Shown here: in pieces, positions 8,288-16,643 of the stretch | How positions within the stretch are numbered: the stretch's first letter is position 1 | Layout: every line of letters begins with the position of its first letter | Assembly: GCA_004298385.1 (NCBI GenBank) | Contig: SCTX01000047.1 | Coordinates: forward strand, 1 to 34,831 | From: Betaproteobacteria bacterium | GTDB taxonomy: Bacteria > Pseudomonadota > Gammaproteobacteria > Burkholderiales > SG8-39 | DNA: 34,831 bases | Direction: 5' to 3' | Notes under the pieces: generated by a model | Database searches by the model: none | Told to the model about the DNA's origin: nothing | Seen by the model: the letters and a program-made list of their open reading frames with translations, nothing else | Position numbers and translations under genes: made by a program

Positions 8288-8711
8288 TCGTCCTCGTCCT
8301 CCGCGTCGCGGCTCACGCGGTATTTGATATCGTAGTTGATGATGAAGTCCAGTTCCTCTTCCGTGAGACCATACTCCCGTGCAAGCACTTGGTCGATATC
8401 ATCAAACAGCGGCTTGGACGACGACGCGTCAAGTTCGTCATACTCGATCTCGCGGCCTTGCTTGGCATTAATCGTCTTTCGGCGCGAGTGCTTTTTTTTA
8501 GACTCTGAGCGAGACCGCTCTCAATAGCACTCCAATCGTCCTTACTCCAAGAATTCGGTACCCTGAACGTCCTAATAAGAGCATCGTTTATGTGTTCGCA
8601 GTCCGAGAAACAACTGTAAAACCAGTAAAAGACGGATGAATTCAACAGGCGTGCAGCAAATGCGCAGGCGTCACGATTCTGAAAATACGCGGTCCTGCCA
8701 TGCGGCGCCGA
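8284..8711 (-). pseudogene. C-terminal fragment of Eco57I-type DNA methylase, frameshifted
   Basis: Two minus-strand frames join into about 140 residues resembling the tail of Eco57I/TaqI-type restriction-modification methylases. Frame 1 (from 8711, after a TGA at 8712-8714) reads 'GRTAYFQNRDACAFAARLLN', then 'SSVFYWFYSCFSDCEHIND' and 'FRVPNSWSKDDW'. Frame 2 reads 'INAKQGREIEYDELDA', 'LTEEELDFIINYDIKYR' and stops at 8284. The switch falls in an A8 run (8492-8499); one extra A, or a -1 slip, restores the chain. The catalytic N-terminal domain with its NPPY motif is absent, so the protein cannot methylate DNA. The 3' end overlaps DUF6883 by ATGA. Confidence 0.72.
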
Positions 8712-8729
8712 TCAGCCCGGCGGGAGCGT

Positions 8730-8948
8730 TCATTTCAGTTTGCGAAACAGGCGCTGCTGCGCGACCAGCCCGGACTCGCGCTCGATCCGCTTCGGTACAG
8801 GGCCGTTGAAGATGGTCGCGATGATTTCCCGAACGTCATCATCGGTCATGGCGCGTAGCCGCGCGACGCGTTCGTCGGCCAGGTACGCGCTGGCAACGCT
8901 CCAAGCGCGCGCCCGGCGCTGCAGATCCTGTGGAACTTGTTCGAACAT
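8730..8948 (-). CDS. Hypothetical 72-aa protein, possibly leaderless
   Basis: I do not recognise the family. The product is charged and mostly helical, with 'AWSVASAYLADERVARLRAMTDDDVREI' in the middle (two pieces: up to 'LADERVA' and from 'RLRAMTDDD') and 'GPVPKRIERESGLVAQQ' near the end. No Shine-Dalgarno precedes the ATG at 8948. Instead a perfect TATAAT lies at 8955-8960, so transcription could start at the A of the ATG. It ends 18 nt before the methylase fragment and could be a small gene of that lost operon. Amino-acid composition looks natural. Confidence 0.5.
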   Translation of the reverse strand: MFEQVPQDLQRRARAWSVASAYLADERVARLRAMTDDDVREIIATIFNGPVPKRIERESGLVAQQRLFRKLK

Positions 8949-8954
8949 GGACGT

Positions 8955-8960
8955 ATTATA
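8955..8960 (-). promoter_or_regulatory. Perfect -10 box (TATAAT) before the 72-aa gene
   Basis: The minus strand reads TATAAT, then six nt, then ATG. Start of transcription 6-7 nt downstream would give a leaderless mRNA. No convincing TTGACA-like -35 is found at 16-18 nt spacing, so the element could be weak or fortuitous. Confidence 0.4.
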
Positions 8961-8995
8961 GGCGTCCCGTGCGAGATCGTGACGCGGGGCTTATC

Positions 8996-10258
8996 TCAAC
9001 TTGCCAAACGCCGCTCCAGCGCCACGATCCAATGTTCCAGAGGCAGAGCGGTGCCGCTTTGCAGATGGCTTAAGCAGCCGATGTTGGCGCTGACGATGGC
9101 CTGCGGCGAGCCGGCGTGCAAGGCGGCCAGCTTGTTCGTTTTCAGCTTGGCCGACAATTCGGGCTGAAGTATCGAATAGGTGCCGGCCGAGCCGCAGCAA
9201 AGATGACTGTCCGCGACCGGCGTCAATTCGAATCCGGCCGCTACAAGAATGCTCTCGATCAGACCCGTTATTTTTTGCCCGTGCTGCAGAGAACAGGGCA
9301 GTTGCAATGCGAGCTTCGATGTTCGAGGGCCTGCAATGGTGGAGGCGAGCAACAGCTTCAGCCGGTCCAACTCGGCAGCGATCACTTCGCTGATGTCCTT
9401 GGTGAGGGCGCCGATCCGTTTTGCCTTCGCGGCGTATCTGGGGTCATGCGCGAGCAGGTGGCCGTACTCCTTCACCGTGGTACCGCAACCGCTGGCGGTC
9501 ATGACGATGGCTTCCACTCCCCCGGCGGCAGCGGCATCCGCAGCTTCGACATAGGGCCACCAGGCGTCGATCAGCGCGCGCATGTCGTCGAGGCCGCCTT
9601 CCTGCGCATTCAGGTGAAAACGCACCGCGCCGCAGCAGCCGGCTCCCGCTGCTTCGATCAGTGAAATGCCGAGCTGGTCCAGCACGCGGGCGCAAGCGGC
9701 GTTGATGTCGGGCGCGAGCGCCGGCTGCACGCAGCCGGCGAGCGCCAGCATCCTGCGCGGATGCCGCGCTTCGGGCCAGGCGCCGGCCGCAGGCACCTTG
9801 GCCGGGACTTTCCGCTGCAATGCGAACGGCAGCACCGGGCGCAGCCAACGCCCCAGCCTGAGCAGCGACGCGAACAGCCATCCGCGCGGCAGCACTGCGC
9901 CGAGCGCTCGCCGCGCGAGGCGCTGCGCCAAGGAGCGCGGCACGCGCTCTTCGGCGAGCTTGCGGCCGATGTCGACGAGCCGGCCGTATTGCACCCCTGC
10001 CGGGCAAGTGGTCTCGCAGGCGCGGCAGGTCAGGCAGCGGTCCAGGTGCAACTGGGTTCTGGCTGTGACAGCGGATCCTTCCAGCATGCCCTTGATCAGG
10101 TAGATGCGGCCGCGCGGGCCGTCGAGTTCGTCGCCCAGCAGTTGATAGGTGGGGCAGGTCGCAGTACAGAAGCCGCAATGCACGCACTTGCGCAGGATGG
10201 CGTCGGCCTCCCTGCCTTCGGGCGTATCCTTGACGAAATCGGCGAGCTTAGTTTGCAT
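8996..10258 (-). CDS. glcF: Glycolate oxidase iron-sulfur subunit
   Basis: This is the electron-transfer subunit of membrane-associated glycolate oxidase, which converts glycolate to glyoxylate. The 420-aa chain starts with two 4Fe-4S motifs: 'CVHCGFCTATCPTY' (~25-38) and 'CLTCRACETTCPAGVQYG' (~75-92). Two cysteine-rich CCG domains follow, seen as 'GAGCCGAVRFHL' and 'SHLCCGSAGTYS'. All cluster cysteines are present. It is the last gene of glcDEF, 30 nt after glcE, and length matches the family (about 410 aa). The ATG at 10258 begins the conserved N-terminus 'MQTKLADF'. Confidence 0.96.
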   Translation of the reverse strand: MQTKLADFVKDTPEGREADAILRKCVHCGFCTATCPTYQLLGDELDGPRGRIYLIKGMLEGSAVTARTQLHLDRCLTCRACETTCPAGVQYGRLVDIGRKLAEERVPRSLAQRLARRALGAVLPRGWLFASLLRLGRWLRPVLPFALQRKVPAKVPAAGAWPEARHPRRMLALAGCVQPALAPDINAACARVLDQLGISLIEAAGAGCCGAVRFHLNAQEGGLDDMRALIDAWWPYVEAADAAAAGGVEAIVMTASGCGTTVKEYGHLLAHDPRYAAKAKRIGALTKDISEVIAAELDRLKLLLASTIAGPRTSKLALQLPCSLQHGQKITGLIESILVAAGFELTPVADSHLCCGSAGTYSILQPELSAKLKTNKLAALHAGSPQAIVSANIGCLSHLQSGTALPLEHWIVALERRLAS

Positions 10259-10288
10259 CGCCCTACATCGATCGCGGTGAACAAGCGT

Positions 10289-11353
10289 TCATAGATCCGG
10301 GTACATCCGGCCGCGGTTAAAAATGTTCGCGGGGTCGAAGGCCTGCTTCAGATTGCGGTGGATTTTCGCCAGTGCCGGGGCCAGCGGCGCAAACACGCCC
10401 GCACCCTTGTCGTCTGCGCGAAACAGCGTGGCGTGCCCGCCTGCCTGTGCCGCCACTGCGCGGATGGTGCGCGCATCGGCATTGCTCGTCAGCCACCGCA
10501 GCGAGCCGCCCCACTCGATCAACTGCTCGCCCGGAAGCGCGAGCGGCGGCGCGATCGAGGGCACCGACAGCCGCCACAAAGGCTTTCCCGAGCGGAAAAA
10601 AAGACCGGTCTGCTCGCGAATCGCCAGCCAGAAGCGCTCGGCCGCGTCGGGTTCCATGGACTCGCCGCCGATCGCCGCGCGCGCCGCTTTGACCGCGCTT
10701 GCCGCGCCCGACAGGCGCAGGCACAGCTCGCCCGCGGTCCAGGCACAGGCGCTGAGCGGCAGCGGCTTGCCGCCCCACTGGTTGAGCAGCGCCAGCGCCT
10801 TGTCCTGCGGGAGTTCCAGCTTCAGCGTCGCCTCGGCAAATGGGCGCGGCGGCACCTTGAGCGAAATCTCCAGCATCAGTCCCAGCGTTCCCAGGGAACC
10901 CGCCATCGGTCGCGAGACATCGAAACCGGCGACGTTTTTCATCACCTGCCCGCCGAAGCGCAGATCGTCGCCGCGCCCATCGAGCAGGCGCACGCCGAGC
11001 ACGAAATCGCGCACCGCGCCTGCCGTCTGGCGCCGCGGCCCGGACAGCCCCGCGGCCACCATCCCGCCCACTGTCGCGCCCGTACCGAAGTGCGGCGGTT
11101 CGAACGCGAGTTGCTGGCCCTGCGCACGCAGCGCCGCCTCGAGTTCAGCCAGCGGCGTGCCGCAGCGCGCGGTGATCACCAGTTCGGTCGGCTCATAGGC
11201 GATGATGCCGGCATAGGCGCGCGTGTCCAGCACCTCGCCCTCCAGCGCCTGGCCGTAGAAATCCTTGCTGCCGCCGCCGCGCAGACGCAGCGGCCTTTTC
11301 TCCGCGGCTGCCGCACGAATCCGGCCGGCGAATTGTTCGATGACTGCCTGCAT
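10289..11353 (-). CDS. glcE: Glycolate oxidase FAD-binding subunit
   Basis: This 354-aa protein is the second flavin-type subunit of glycolate oxidase. The FAD-binding PCMH domain occupies roughly residues 1-180, with 'RLRGGGSKDFYGQALEG', 'GTGATVGGMVAAGLSGPRR' and 'GGQVMKNVAGFDVSRPMAGS'. The C-terminal part ends with the shared 'LKQAFDPANIFNRGRMYP' motif. The frame is open to 11476, but the ATG at 11353 begins the family N-terminus and lies 1 nt after the glcD stop (TGACATG), so translation is coupled. The upstream extension is glcD read in another frame. Confidence 0.95.
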   Translation of the reverse strand: MQAVIEQFAGRIRAAAAEKRPLRLRGGGSKDFYGQALEGEVLDTRAYAGIIAYEPTELVITARCGTPLAELEAALRAQGQQLAFEPPHFGTGATVGGMVAAGLSGPRRQTAGAVRDFVLGVRLLDGRGDDLRFGGQVMKNVAGFDVSRPMAGSLGTLGLMLEISLKVPPRPFAEATLKLELPQDKALALLNQWGGKPLPLSACAWTAGELCLRLSGAASAVKAARAAIGGESMEPDAAERFWLAIREQTGLFFRSGKPLWRLSVPSIAPPLALPGEQLIEWGGSLRWLTSNADARTIRAVAAQAGGHATLFRADDKGAGVFAPLAPALAKIHRNLKQAFDPANIFNRGRMYPDL

Positions 11354-11354
11354 G

Positions 11355-12839
11355 TCAGAAACGCGGCAGTTCCGGGTGCGGCAACTGCCCGCCCTTGACG
11401 CGCATGCGGCCGAACTCGGCGCAGCGGTGCAGCGTCGGTATGTTCTTCTCCGGGTTGAGCAGGTTTTCCGGATCAAAGGCGCGTTTCACCGCGCGAAACA
11501 TTTCCAGTTCATTGGGCTTGAACTGGACACACATCTGGTTGATTTTCTCTATGCCTACGCCATGCTCGCCGGTGATGGTGCCCCCCACCTCGATGCATTT
11601 CTCCAGCACTTCGCCGGCGAAGGCCTCGGTGCGGCGCAACTCATCCGGATCGTTGGCGTCGAACAGGATCAGCGGGTGCAGATTGCCGTCGCCGGCGTGG
11701 AACACGTTGGGGCAGCGCAGGCCGTATTTCTTCTCCATGGCGGCGATAAACATCAGGATCTCGCCCAGGCGCTTCCTCGGGATGGTGCCGTCCATGCAGT
11801 AGTAATCCGGCGAGATGCGGCCCATCGCCGAGAACGCCGCCTTGCGTCCGGACCAGAATTTCAGGCGCTCGGTTTCGTTCCGCGAAATGCGGAAATCGTA
11901 AGCGCCGGATTGCTTCAGCACCGCGCTCATGCGCGCGATCTCTTCCTCCACCTCTTCCGCGGTGCCGTCGGATTCGCACAGGAGCAGCGCGGCCGCGTTG
12001 AGGTCGTAGCCTGCGTGCACATATTCCTCCACCGCGCGCGTGGCTGGCTGGTCCATCATTTCCAGCCCGGCCGGGATGATGCCCGCGGCGATCACGTCTG
12101 CCGCGGCGTTGCCCGCCTTCTCCACGTCGTCGAAGGCGGCGAGGATCACCCGCGCCGTCTCCGGCTTGGGCACCAGCTTGACCGTGATTTCGGTGGCCAC
12201 GGCAAGCATGCCCTCCGAGCCCATGACCAGCGCAAGCAAATCAAGGCCAGGAGCATCGAGCGCCTCGTTGCCGAATTCCACCACCTCGCCCTCGACGGTG
12301 CAGGCGCGCACGCGCAGCACGTTGTGCACGGTGAGGCCGTACTTGAGGCAGTGCACGCCGCCCGCGTTCTCGGCCACGTTGCCGCCTATGCTGCAGGCGA
12401 TCTGCGAGGAAGGGTCGGGGGCGTAATACAGGCCGTAGGGCGCGGCCGCCTCGGAGATGGCTGAGTTGCGCACCCCAGGCTGCACCCGCGCCGTGCGCGC
12501 CACCGGATCGAGCGCGAGGATGCGCTTCATCTTGGCGAGCGACAGCAGCACGCCCTTGCCGTGCGGCAGCGCCCCGCCCGAGAGGCCGGTGCCGGCGCCG
12601 CGCGCCACCACCGGCAGCTTGAGTTCCCTGCAGGCGCGCAGAATGCGGCCGACCTCGTCCTCGTTCGCGGGCATTGCCACCACCATGGGCAGTTCGCGGT
12701 AAGCGGACAGCCCGTCGCATTCGTACGGCTTGGTGTCCTCCTGCTCGTAGAGTACTGCCTCGGCCGGCAGGATGGTGCGCAGCGCCTTCACCGCCTCGGC
12801 CTGGCGCACCGGATCGAGCAAGCGGAATTGGTCATTCAT
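11355..12839 (-). CDS. glcD: Glycolate oxidase FAD-linked subunit
   Basis: This 494-aa protein is the catalytic-type FAD subunit of glycolate oxidase. The PCMH domain shows 'VVARGAGTGLSGGALPHGKG' and 'IACSIGGNVAENAGGVHCLK'. The FAD-oxidase C-terminal domain shows 'VFHAGDGNLHPLILFD' and 'TITGEHGVGIEKINQM', containing the conserved His residues of the family. It leads the glcDEF operon. The ATG at 12839 has no clear Shine-Dalgarno. No glcC regulator or malate synthase gene (glcB) lies beside it, so control is not visible here. D-lactate or 2-hydroxyglutarate dehydrogenases share the fold, but the DEF gene order supports glycolate. Confidence 0.96.
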   Translation of the reverse strand: MNDQFRLLDPVRQAEAVKALRTILPAEAVLYEQEDTKPYECDGLSAYRELPMVVAMPANEDEVGRILRACRELKLPVVARGAGTGLSGGALPHGKGVLLSLAKMKRILALDPVARTARVQPGVRNSAISEAAAPYGLYYAPDPSSQIACSIGGNVAENAGGVHCLKYGLTVHNVLRVRACTVEGEVVEFGNEALDAPGLDLLALVMGSEGMLAVATEITVKLVPKPETARVILAAFDDVEKAGNAAADVIAAGIIPAGLEMMDQPATRAVEEYVHAGYDLNAAALLLCESDGTAEEVEEEIARMSAVLKQSGAYDFRISRNETERLKFWSGRKAAFSAMGRISPDYYCMDGTIPRKRLGEILMFIAAMEKKYGLRCPNVFHAGDGNLHPLILFDANDPDELRRTEAFAGEVLEKCIEVGGTITGEHGVGIEKINQMCVQFKPNELEMFRAVKRAFDPENLLNPEKNIPTLHRCAEFGRMRVKGGQLPHPELPRF

Positions 12840-13032
12840 AGAACGCGGAACGGGGATCGGCAGTTGATTTGGACATGGGCGCGTGGGAAAGCGGGCTACA
12901 AAGCCATGTTAGGGACGGGATAAGGATGTGTCAATTAAATGCAGGGATAAGATTTCATATTGCAAAATAGCGGCGAGCGCTTCCGGTTCATTTGCTAAGA
13001 TAGTCCATTCAAGCTCTCATTTTTCGACCGCA

Positions 13033-14730
13033 GTGACCACCACCGGGCATACTCTCCTCAAGCGTGTTTTCCCGTTTCTTGGCTGGCCCAGGCCGCGCCG
13101 AGAAACGCTACGCGACGACATGCTCGCGGGAATCACCGTGGCGCTGGTCGTCATTCCTCAATCGCTTGCCTACGCGCAGCTCGCCGGCATGCCGGCATAT
13201 TACGGTCTGTACGCCTCGCTGCTGCCCTCGATCGTAGGTGCGCTGTTCGGCTCATCGGCCCAGTTGTCGACAGGACCGGTGGCCCTCACCTCGCTGCTTA
13301 CGGCGGCGAGCATCGCGCCGCTTGCGCCTCCGGGCAGCGATGCGTTCATCGCCCACGCGGTTCTTCTTGCCCTGTTATCCGGCCTGTTCCAGATCGGGTT
13401 CGGCCTGCTGCGCATGGGTATGGCGATCAATCTGCTGTCACAACCGGTGCTGATGGGCTTCATCAATGCCGCCGCAATCATTATCGCGCTATCCCAGTTG
13501 CCGCCGCTGGTCGGAATGTCCGCCAGGCAGACCGAGCATTTCCTGCTCGACACCTGGCACGTGATCATCAATCTCGATCTGATGCATGCGACCTCGCTCG
13601 TATTCGGCGCGAGCGCAATCGCCATGCTGCTCGGTTTCAGGCGCTTCGCCCCCAGATTACCGGGCGTCCTGATCACGGTGGCGCTGCTGACGGGAATAAG
13701 CTACGCGATCGGATTCGCCGCTCTCGGCGGCCGGGTGGTCGGCGCCGTTCCGCAAGGGTTCCCGCGATTCAGCGTCCCGGCGATCGATTGGGAAACGACC
13801 AAGCAACTGTTGCCGGCTGCATTCGTGATCGCCCTGATCAGCTTCATGGAGGCGATGTCGAGTTGCAAGGTCATCGCGATCAAGACCAAGCGCCCTTGGA
13901 AGGAAAACCAGGAGTTGATTGGCCAGGGCTTGGCCAAGATCGCGGCGGCATTCAATCACACCATGCCTGTGAGTGGGTCCTTCTCCCGCTCCGCACTGAA
14001 CCTACAGGCCAACGCCCACAGCGGCATCTCCAGCCTGGTCAGCGCCTTGGTCGTATTGCTGACCCTGTTGTTTTTCACGCCCTTGCTTTATCACCTGCCC
14101 AAACCTGTTCTGGCGGCGGTAATCATGCTGGCGGTGTTCAATCTGATCAATTTCCAAAGCTTCCGCCGGGCGTGGCGCGCCAGCCGCGACGACGGACTCG
14201 CGGCCGTCATCACCTTCGCCACGACCTTGCTGTTCGCACCCAATATACAGGACGGGATCCTCGCCGGGATCATCGCCTCGCTCAGCCTGTTCCTCTACCG
14301 CGAAATGCGGCCGCGCATTGCCATCGTGAGTCTGCACCAAGACGGCACGCTCCGGGATGCCGCGCGCTTTAACTTGCCGCCGGTGCATCAGGAGATCGGC
14401 ATCCTGCGCCTTGACGCGTCGCTGAATTTCGTCACCGCCGCCTCGCTTGAGGATGCCGTGCTCAAAATCGAGCGCGACAAGCCGCCATTGAAATTCATCC
14501 TGCTGACCGCCGGCGGCATCAACGAATTGGATGCCACCGGGGCCGACTTGCTGTTCAAGCTGTCGGAACGGTTGAGCCAGAATGGCATCACGCTAGCATT
14601 GAGCGCCGCGAAAAAGCAGGTGCAGGAAGTGATCGACCGGACCGGCCTGGACGCCGCGATCGGCAGCGCGAACATCTACGCCACCGACCGGCTCGCGCTG
14701 GAAGGACTGCTCGCGCGCGTAGCCGCATAG
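13033..14730 (+). CDS. SulP family anion transporter with STAS domain
   Basis: This is an inner-membrane SLC26/SulP carrier, whose members move sulfate, bicarbonate or other anions, often with Na+ or H+. The signature 'IPQSLAYAQLAGMPAYYGLY' lies near residue 40, followed by about 10-12 hydrophobic segments to residue ~430. The cytoplasmic STAS domain (~455-560) has 'GILRLDASLNFVTAASLED' and 'INELDATGADLL'. The frame is open from GTG 12928, but the first 35 residues there do not resemble SulP N-termini. GTG at 13033 is preferred: it fits the family, and a TAAGAT box at 12996-13001 would place the mRNA start just before it. Neither start has a strong ribosome site. Confidence 0.88.
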   Translation: MTTTGHTLLKRVFPFLGWPRPRRETLRDDMLAGITVALVVIPQSLAYAQLAGMPAYYGLYASLLPSIVGALFGSSAQLSTGPVALTSLLTAASIAPLAPPGSDAFIAHAVLLALLSGLFQIGFGLLRMGMAINLLSQPVLMGFINAAAIIIALSQLPPLVGMSARQTEHFLLDTWHVIINLDLMHATSLVFGASAIAMLLGFRRFAPRLPGVLITVALLTGISYAIGFAALGGRVVGAVPQGFPRFSVPAIDWETTKQLLPAAFVIALISFMEAMSSCKVIAIKTKRPWKENQELIGQGLAKIAAAFNHTMPVSGSFSRSALNLQANAHSGISSLVSALVVLLTLLFFTPLLYHLPKPVLAAVIMLAVFNLINFQSFRRAWRASRDDGLAAVITFATTLLFAPNIQDGILAGIIASLSLFLYREMRPRIAIVSLHQDGTLRDAARFNLPPVHQEIGILRLDASLNFVTAASLEDAVLKIERDKPPLKFILLTAGGINELDATGADLLFKLSERLSQNGITLALSAAKKQVQEVIDRTGLDAAIGSANIYATDRLALEGLLARVAA

Positions 14731-14735
14731 GTCGC

Positions 14736-14762
14736 GGCCGAAATTACGACCCGGGCTCGGCC
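14736..14762. other. Short hairpin between convergent genes
   Basis: GGCCGA (14736-14741) pairs with TCGGCC (14757-14762) across a 15-nt loop, in the gap between the converging SulP and TIGR02186 genes. No T-run follows on either strand, so it is at best a weak or Rho-assisted transcript end. Confidence 0.25.
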
Positions 14763-14777
14763 TCGATTGCGCGCGCC

Positions 14778-15524
14778 TTATCGCCTCCGGTAAGGAATCG
14801 CGTTCAGGACAAAACCCAGCACCATGGCCGCTAGCGTGAACAAGCTGCCGAATAACCACGAGTGCTCGTGCGCGGCATTCCAGACCCAACGCTCGATGCC
14901 TGAGAGGCGCACCCTGAAATTGCCGACGTTATGGCCGACCACTTTCCCGGATTTGACGAGCAAAGTCTCGACAGTGTAGGTCCCGATCTGCAAATCGCCC
15001 GGCAGCCGCATGTCCGCGATAAACAGCCGGTTTCCGAATACCCTGATCGCGCGGTCATTCTCGTGGTAATAGCCCTGCCTTTCCTTCAGCCGGAAAAATG
15101 CCTTGCGCCAGTCGTCCGCGGCATGCGCCGTCAACTGCGGCTCGATGCGCACCGGCACGCCTTCGAGCAACAGTGCGTATTTCTCCCGCTCGGCCGGCGG
15201 CAGGATAGAGGCGATCGGCGCGGTGGAGTAGAGAAACAGCAAACTCGGCGCGCCTTCCATTTTGACCGTGTCGCCTCCGACCCAAAACGGTCCGAGCTGG
15301 ACCTCGCGCGACAGCGTCGCTTCCTGTTGCGGCCCCACCACCTTAATGATCAGGTCGCCCGGGCCGTCCATCGCGCCGATCGCTTTCAAGTCGCTCCCGG
15401 CAAAATCCGTGGTAATGTTCACTTGACTCGACTGGGGCGCGACGACCAGCGGCTCGTCGGCCCATGACGGGGTCTGCAGCATCCATGCCCAAGCGAGGAA
15501 CAGGCAGCGCAGCCGGCGTGTCAT
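14778..15524 (-). CDS. TIGR02186 family exported/membrane protein
   Basis: This 248-aa protein has a cleavable-looking signal (residues 1-22, 'LFLAWAWMLQTPSWA'). A soluble domain follows, beginning 'EPLVVAPQSSQVNITTDFAG', and a C-terminal membrane helix ('LFGSLFTLAAMVLGFVLNAI') ends in Arg residues. These features match TIGR02186, an uncharacterised family typically encoded beside TauE/SafE permeases. The ATG at 15524 overlaps the TauE stop by 1 nt (TGATG), so the open frame upstream to 16244 is a shadow. It probably displays its domain in the periplasm as a partner of the exporter; the biochemical role is unknown. Confidence 0.82.
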   Translation of the reverse strand: MTRRLRCLFLAWAWMLQTPSWADEPLVVAPQSSQVNITTDFAGSDLKAIGAMDGPGDLIIKVVGPQQEATLSREVQLGPFWVGGDTVKMEGAPSLLFLYSTAPIASILPPAEREKYALLLEGVPVRIEPQLTAHAADDWRKAFFRLKERQGYYHENDRAIRVFGNRLFIADMRLPGDLQIGTYTVETLLVKSGKVVGHNVGNFRVRLSGIERWVWNAAHEHSWLFGSLFTLAAMVLGFVLNAIPYRRR

Positions 15525-16459
15525 CAACGCAACTCGATCGTCATGTCGTAGATCTCGCTCGGTGGAACCACCAAGGTCGCAATCATCTTGACCGCCACCG
15601 CGACCACCACCAACGCCAGGATGAGACGGAGCTTTTCCGCCGGCAGGCGCGCTCCGAGCCGCGCGCCCAGCTTGGTCCCGAGCACCGAGCCGAGAATCAG
15701 AATGAGCGCGAGGAAGGGATCGACCGAATGATTGACGCCGGCCTGCATGACGCTCACCGCGGCGGTGGTGAACAACAACTGATACAACGATGTGCCGACG
15801 ACGATCTTGGTCGGCATCTTGAGGACATAAATCATCACCGGCACCATGATGAAACCGCCGCCCACGCCCATCAGCGAAGTCATGACGCCGACGGCTGCGC
15901 CCAATACCAGCGGCCCCACGGCCGACATGCGCACCCCTGAAACCGGGAACTCCGTCTGCCAGGGCAGGCGTTGCATCCAGGTTCGCAGCAGGGATCTTGG
16001 AGCGGCCGTGGCGTGCGCGTCGCCTGCGGCGGGTGCGCTGGCACGAATGACCGCCTGGAGCGATTCGATCAGCATGCTCACGCCAATGAAGCCCAACAAA
16101 ATGACGTAAAGAAAAACGACTACGTTTCCGAACTGACCCGCGCGCAACAGCACTTTGGCGAGATAGACACCGAAGCCTGCGCCCAGCCAACTGCCGGTCA
16201 GCAGAATCAGCCCCATCTTGAAGTCGATATTCCCGTGGCGCCAATGCAAATAGCTTGCGCCGGACGCGGTGCCTGCCATCTGCGCCGCGCCGCTGGACAC
16301 CGCTACAATGGGAGGGATCCCGGTGAAAATGAGCAGCGGCGTGATCAGAAAGCCGCCGCCCACCCCGACCAGACCGGAGAGAAAGCCGACCAGAACGCCG
16401 TACAGCGAGATCAGGACAATATTGACGTCCATGTGCGCGATCGGCAGGAATAATTCCAT
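15524..16459 (-). CDS. TauE/SafE family sulfite/sulfonate-type exporter
   Basis: This is a 311-aa inner-membrane permease made of two homologous halves. Each carries the family Gly motif: 'GLVGVGGGFLITPLLIFTGIP' is split here as 'GLVGVGGGFLITP' (~28) and 'SLMGVGGGFIMVPVMIY' (~185). About eight to nine membrane segments are seen. TauE/SafE proteins are linked to export of sulfite, sulfoacetate and related organosulfur anions, though many members are untested. The ATG at 16459 is chosen at the start of the hydrophobic region; the frame upstream to 16612 is not family-like. TIGR02186 follows with 1-nt overlap. It faces SulP, another anion carrier. Confidence 0.88.
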   Translation of the reverse strand: MELFLPIAHMDVNIVLISLYGVLVGFLSGLVGVGGGFLITPLLIFTGIPPIVAVSSGAAQMAGTASGASYLHWRHGNIDFKMGLILLTGSWLGAGFGVYLAKVLLRAGQFGNVVVFLYVILLGFIGVSMLIESLQAVIRASAPAAGDAHATAAPRSLLRTWMQRLPWQTEFPVSGVRMSAVGPLVLGAAVGVMTSLMGVGGGFIMVPVMIYVLKMPTKIVVGTSLYQLLFTTAAVSVMQAGVNHSVDPFLALILILGSVLGTKLGARLGARLPAEKLRLILALVVVAVAVKMIATLVVPPSEIYDMTIELR

Positions 16460-16643
16460 GAGAGCATCCGCAGTTGAAAACAGGAAGTCGAAGGAAGGAG
16501 TTATTTTACCCGTTACGCGGCAACACCCGGCAGGTGCTGAACGCTTTATCGCCATGGCCATAGGGACAGTAATCATGAAATTCACTGGCGACATCGTCGG
16601 TCGCGCCCGCATTCCTGGCTACGGCCTTCAGCGCGCGAGCGCG

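Noticed and set aside
12926-12930. ATG/GTG cluster as the SulP start
   Set aside because: The 35 residues it would add do not resemble SulP N-termini; the GTG at 13033 fits better, though this is not certain.
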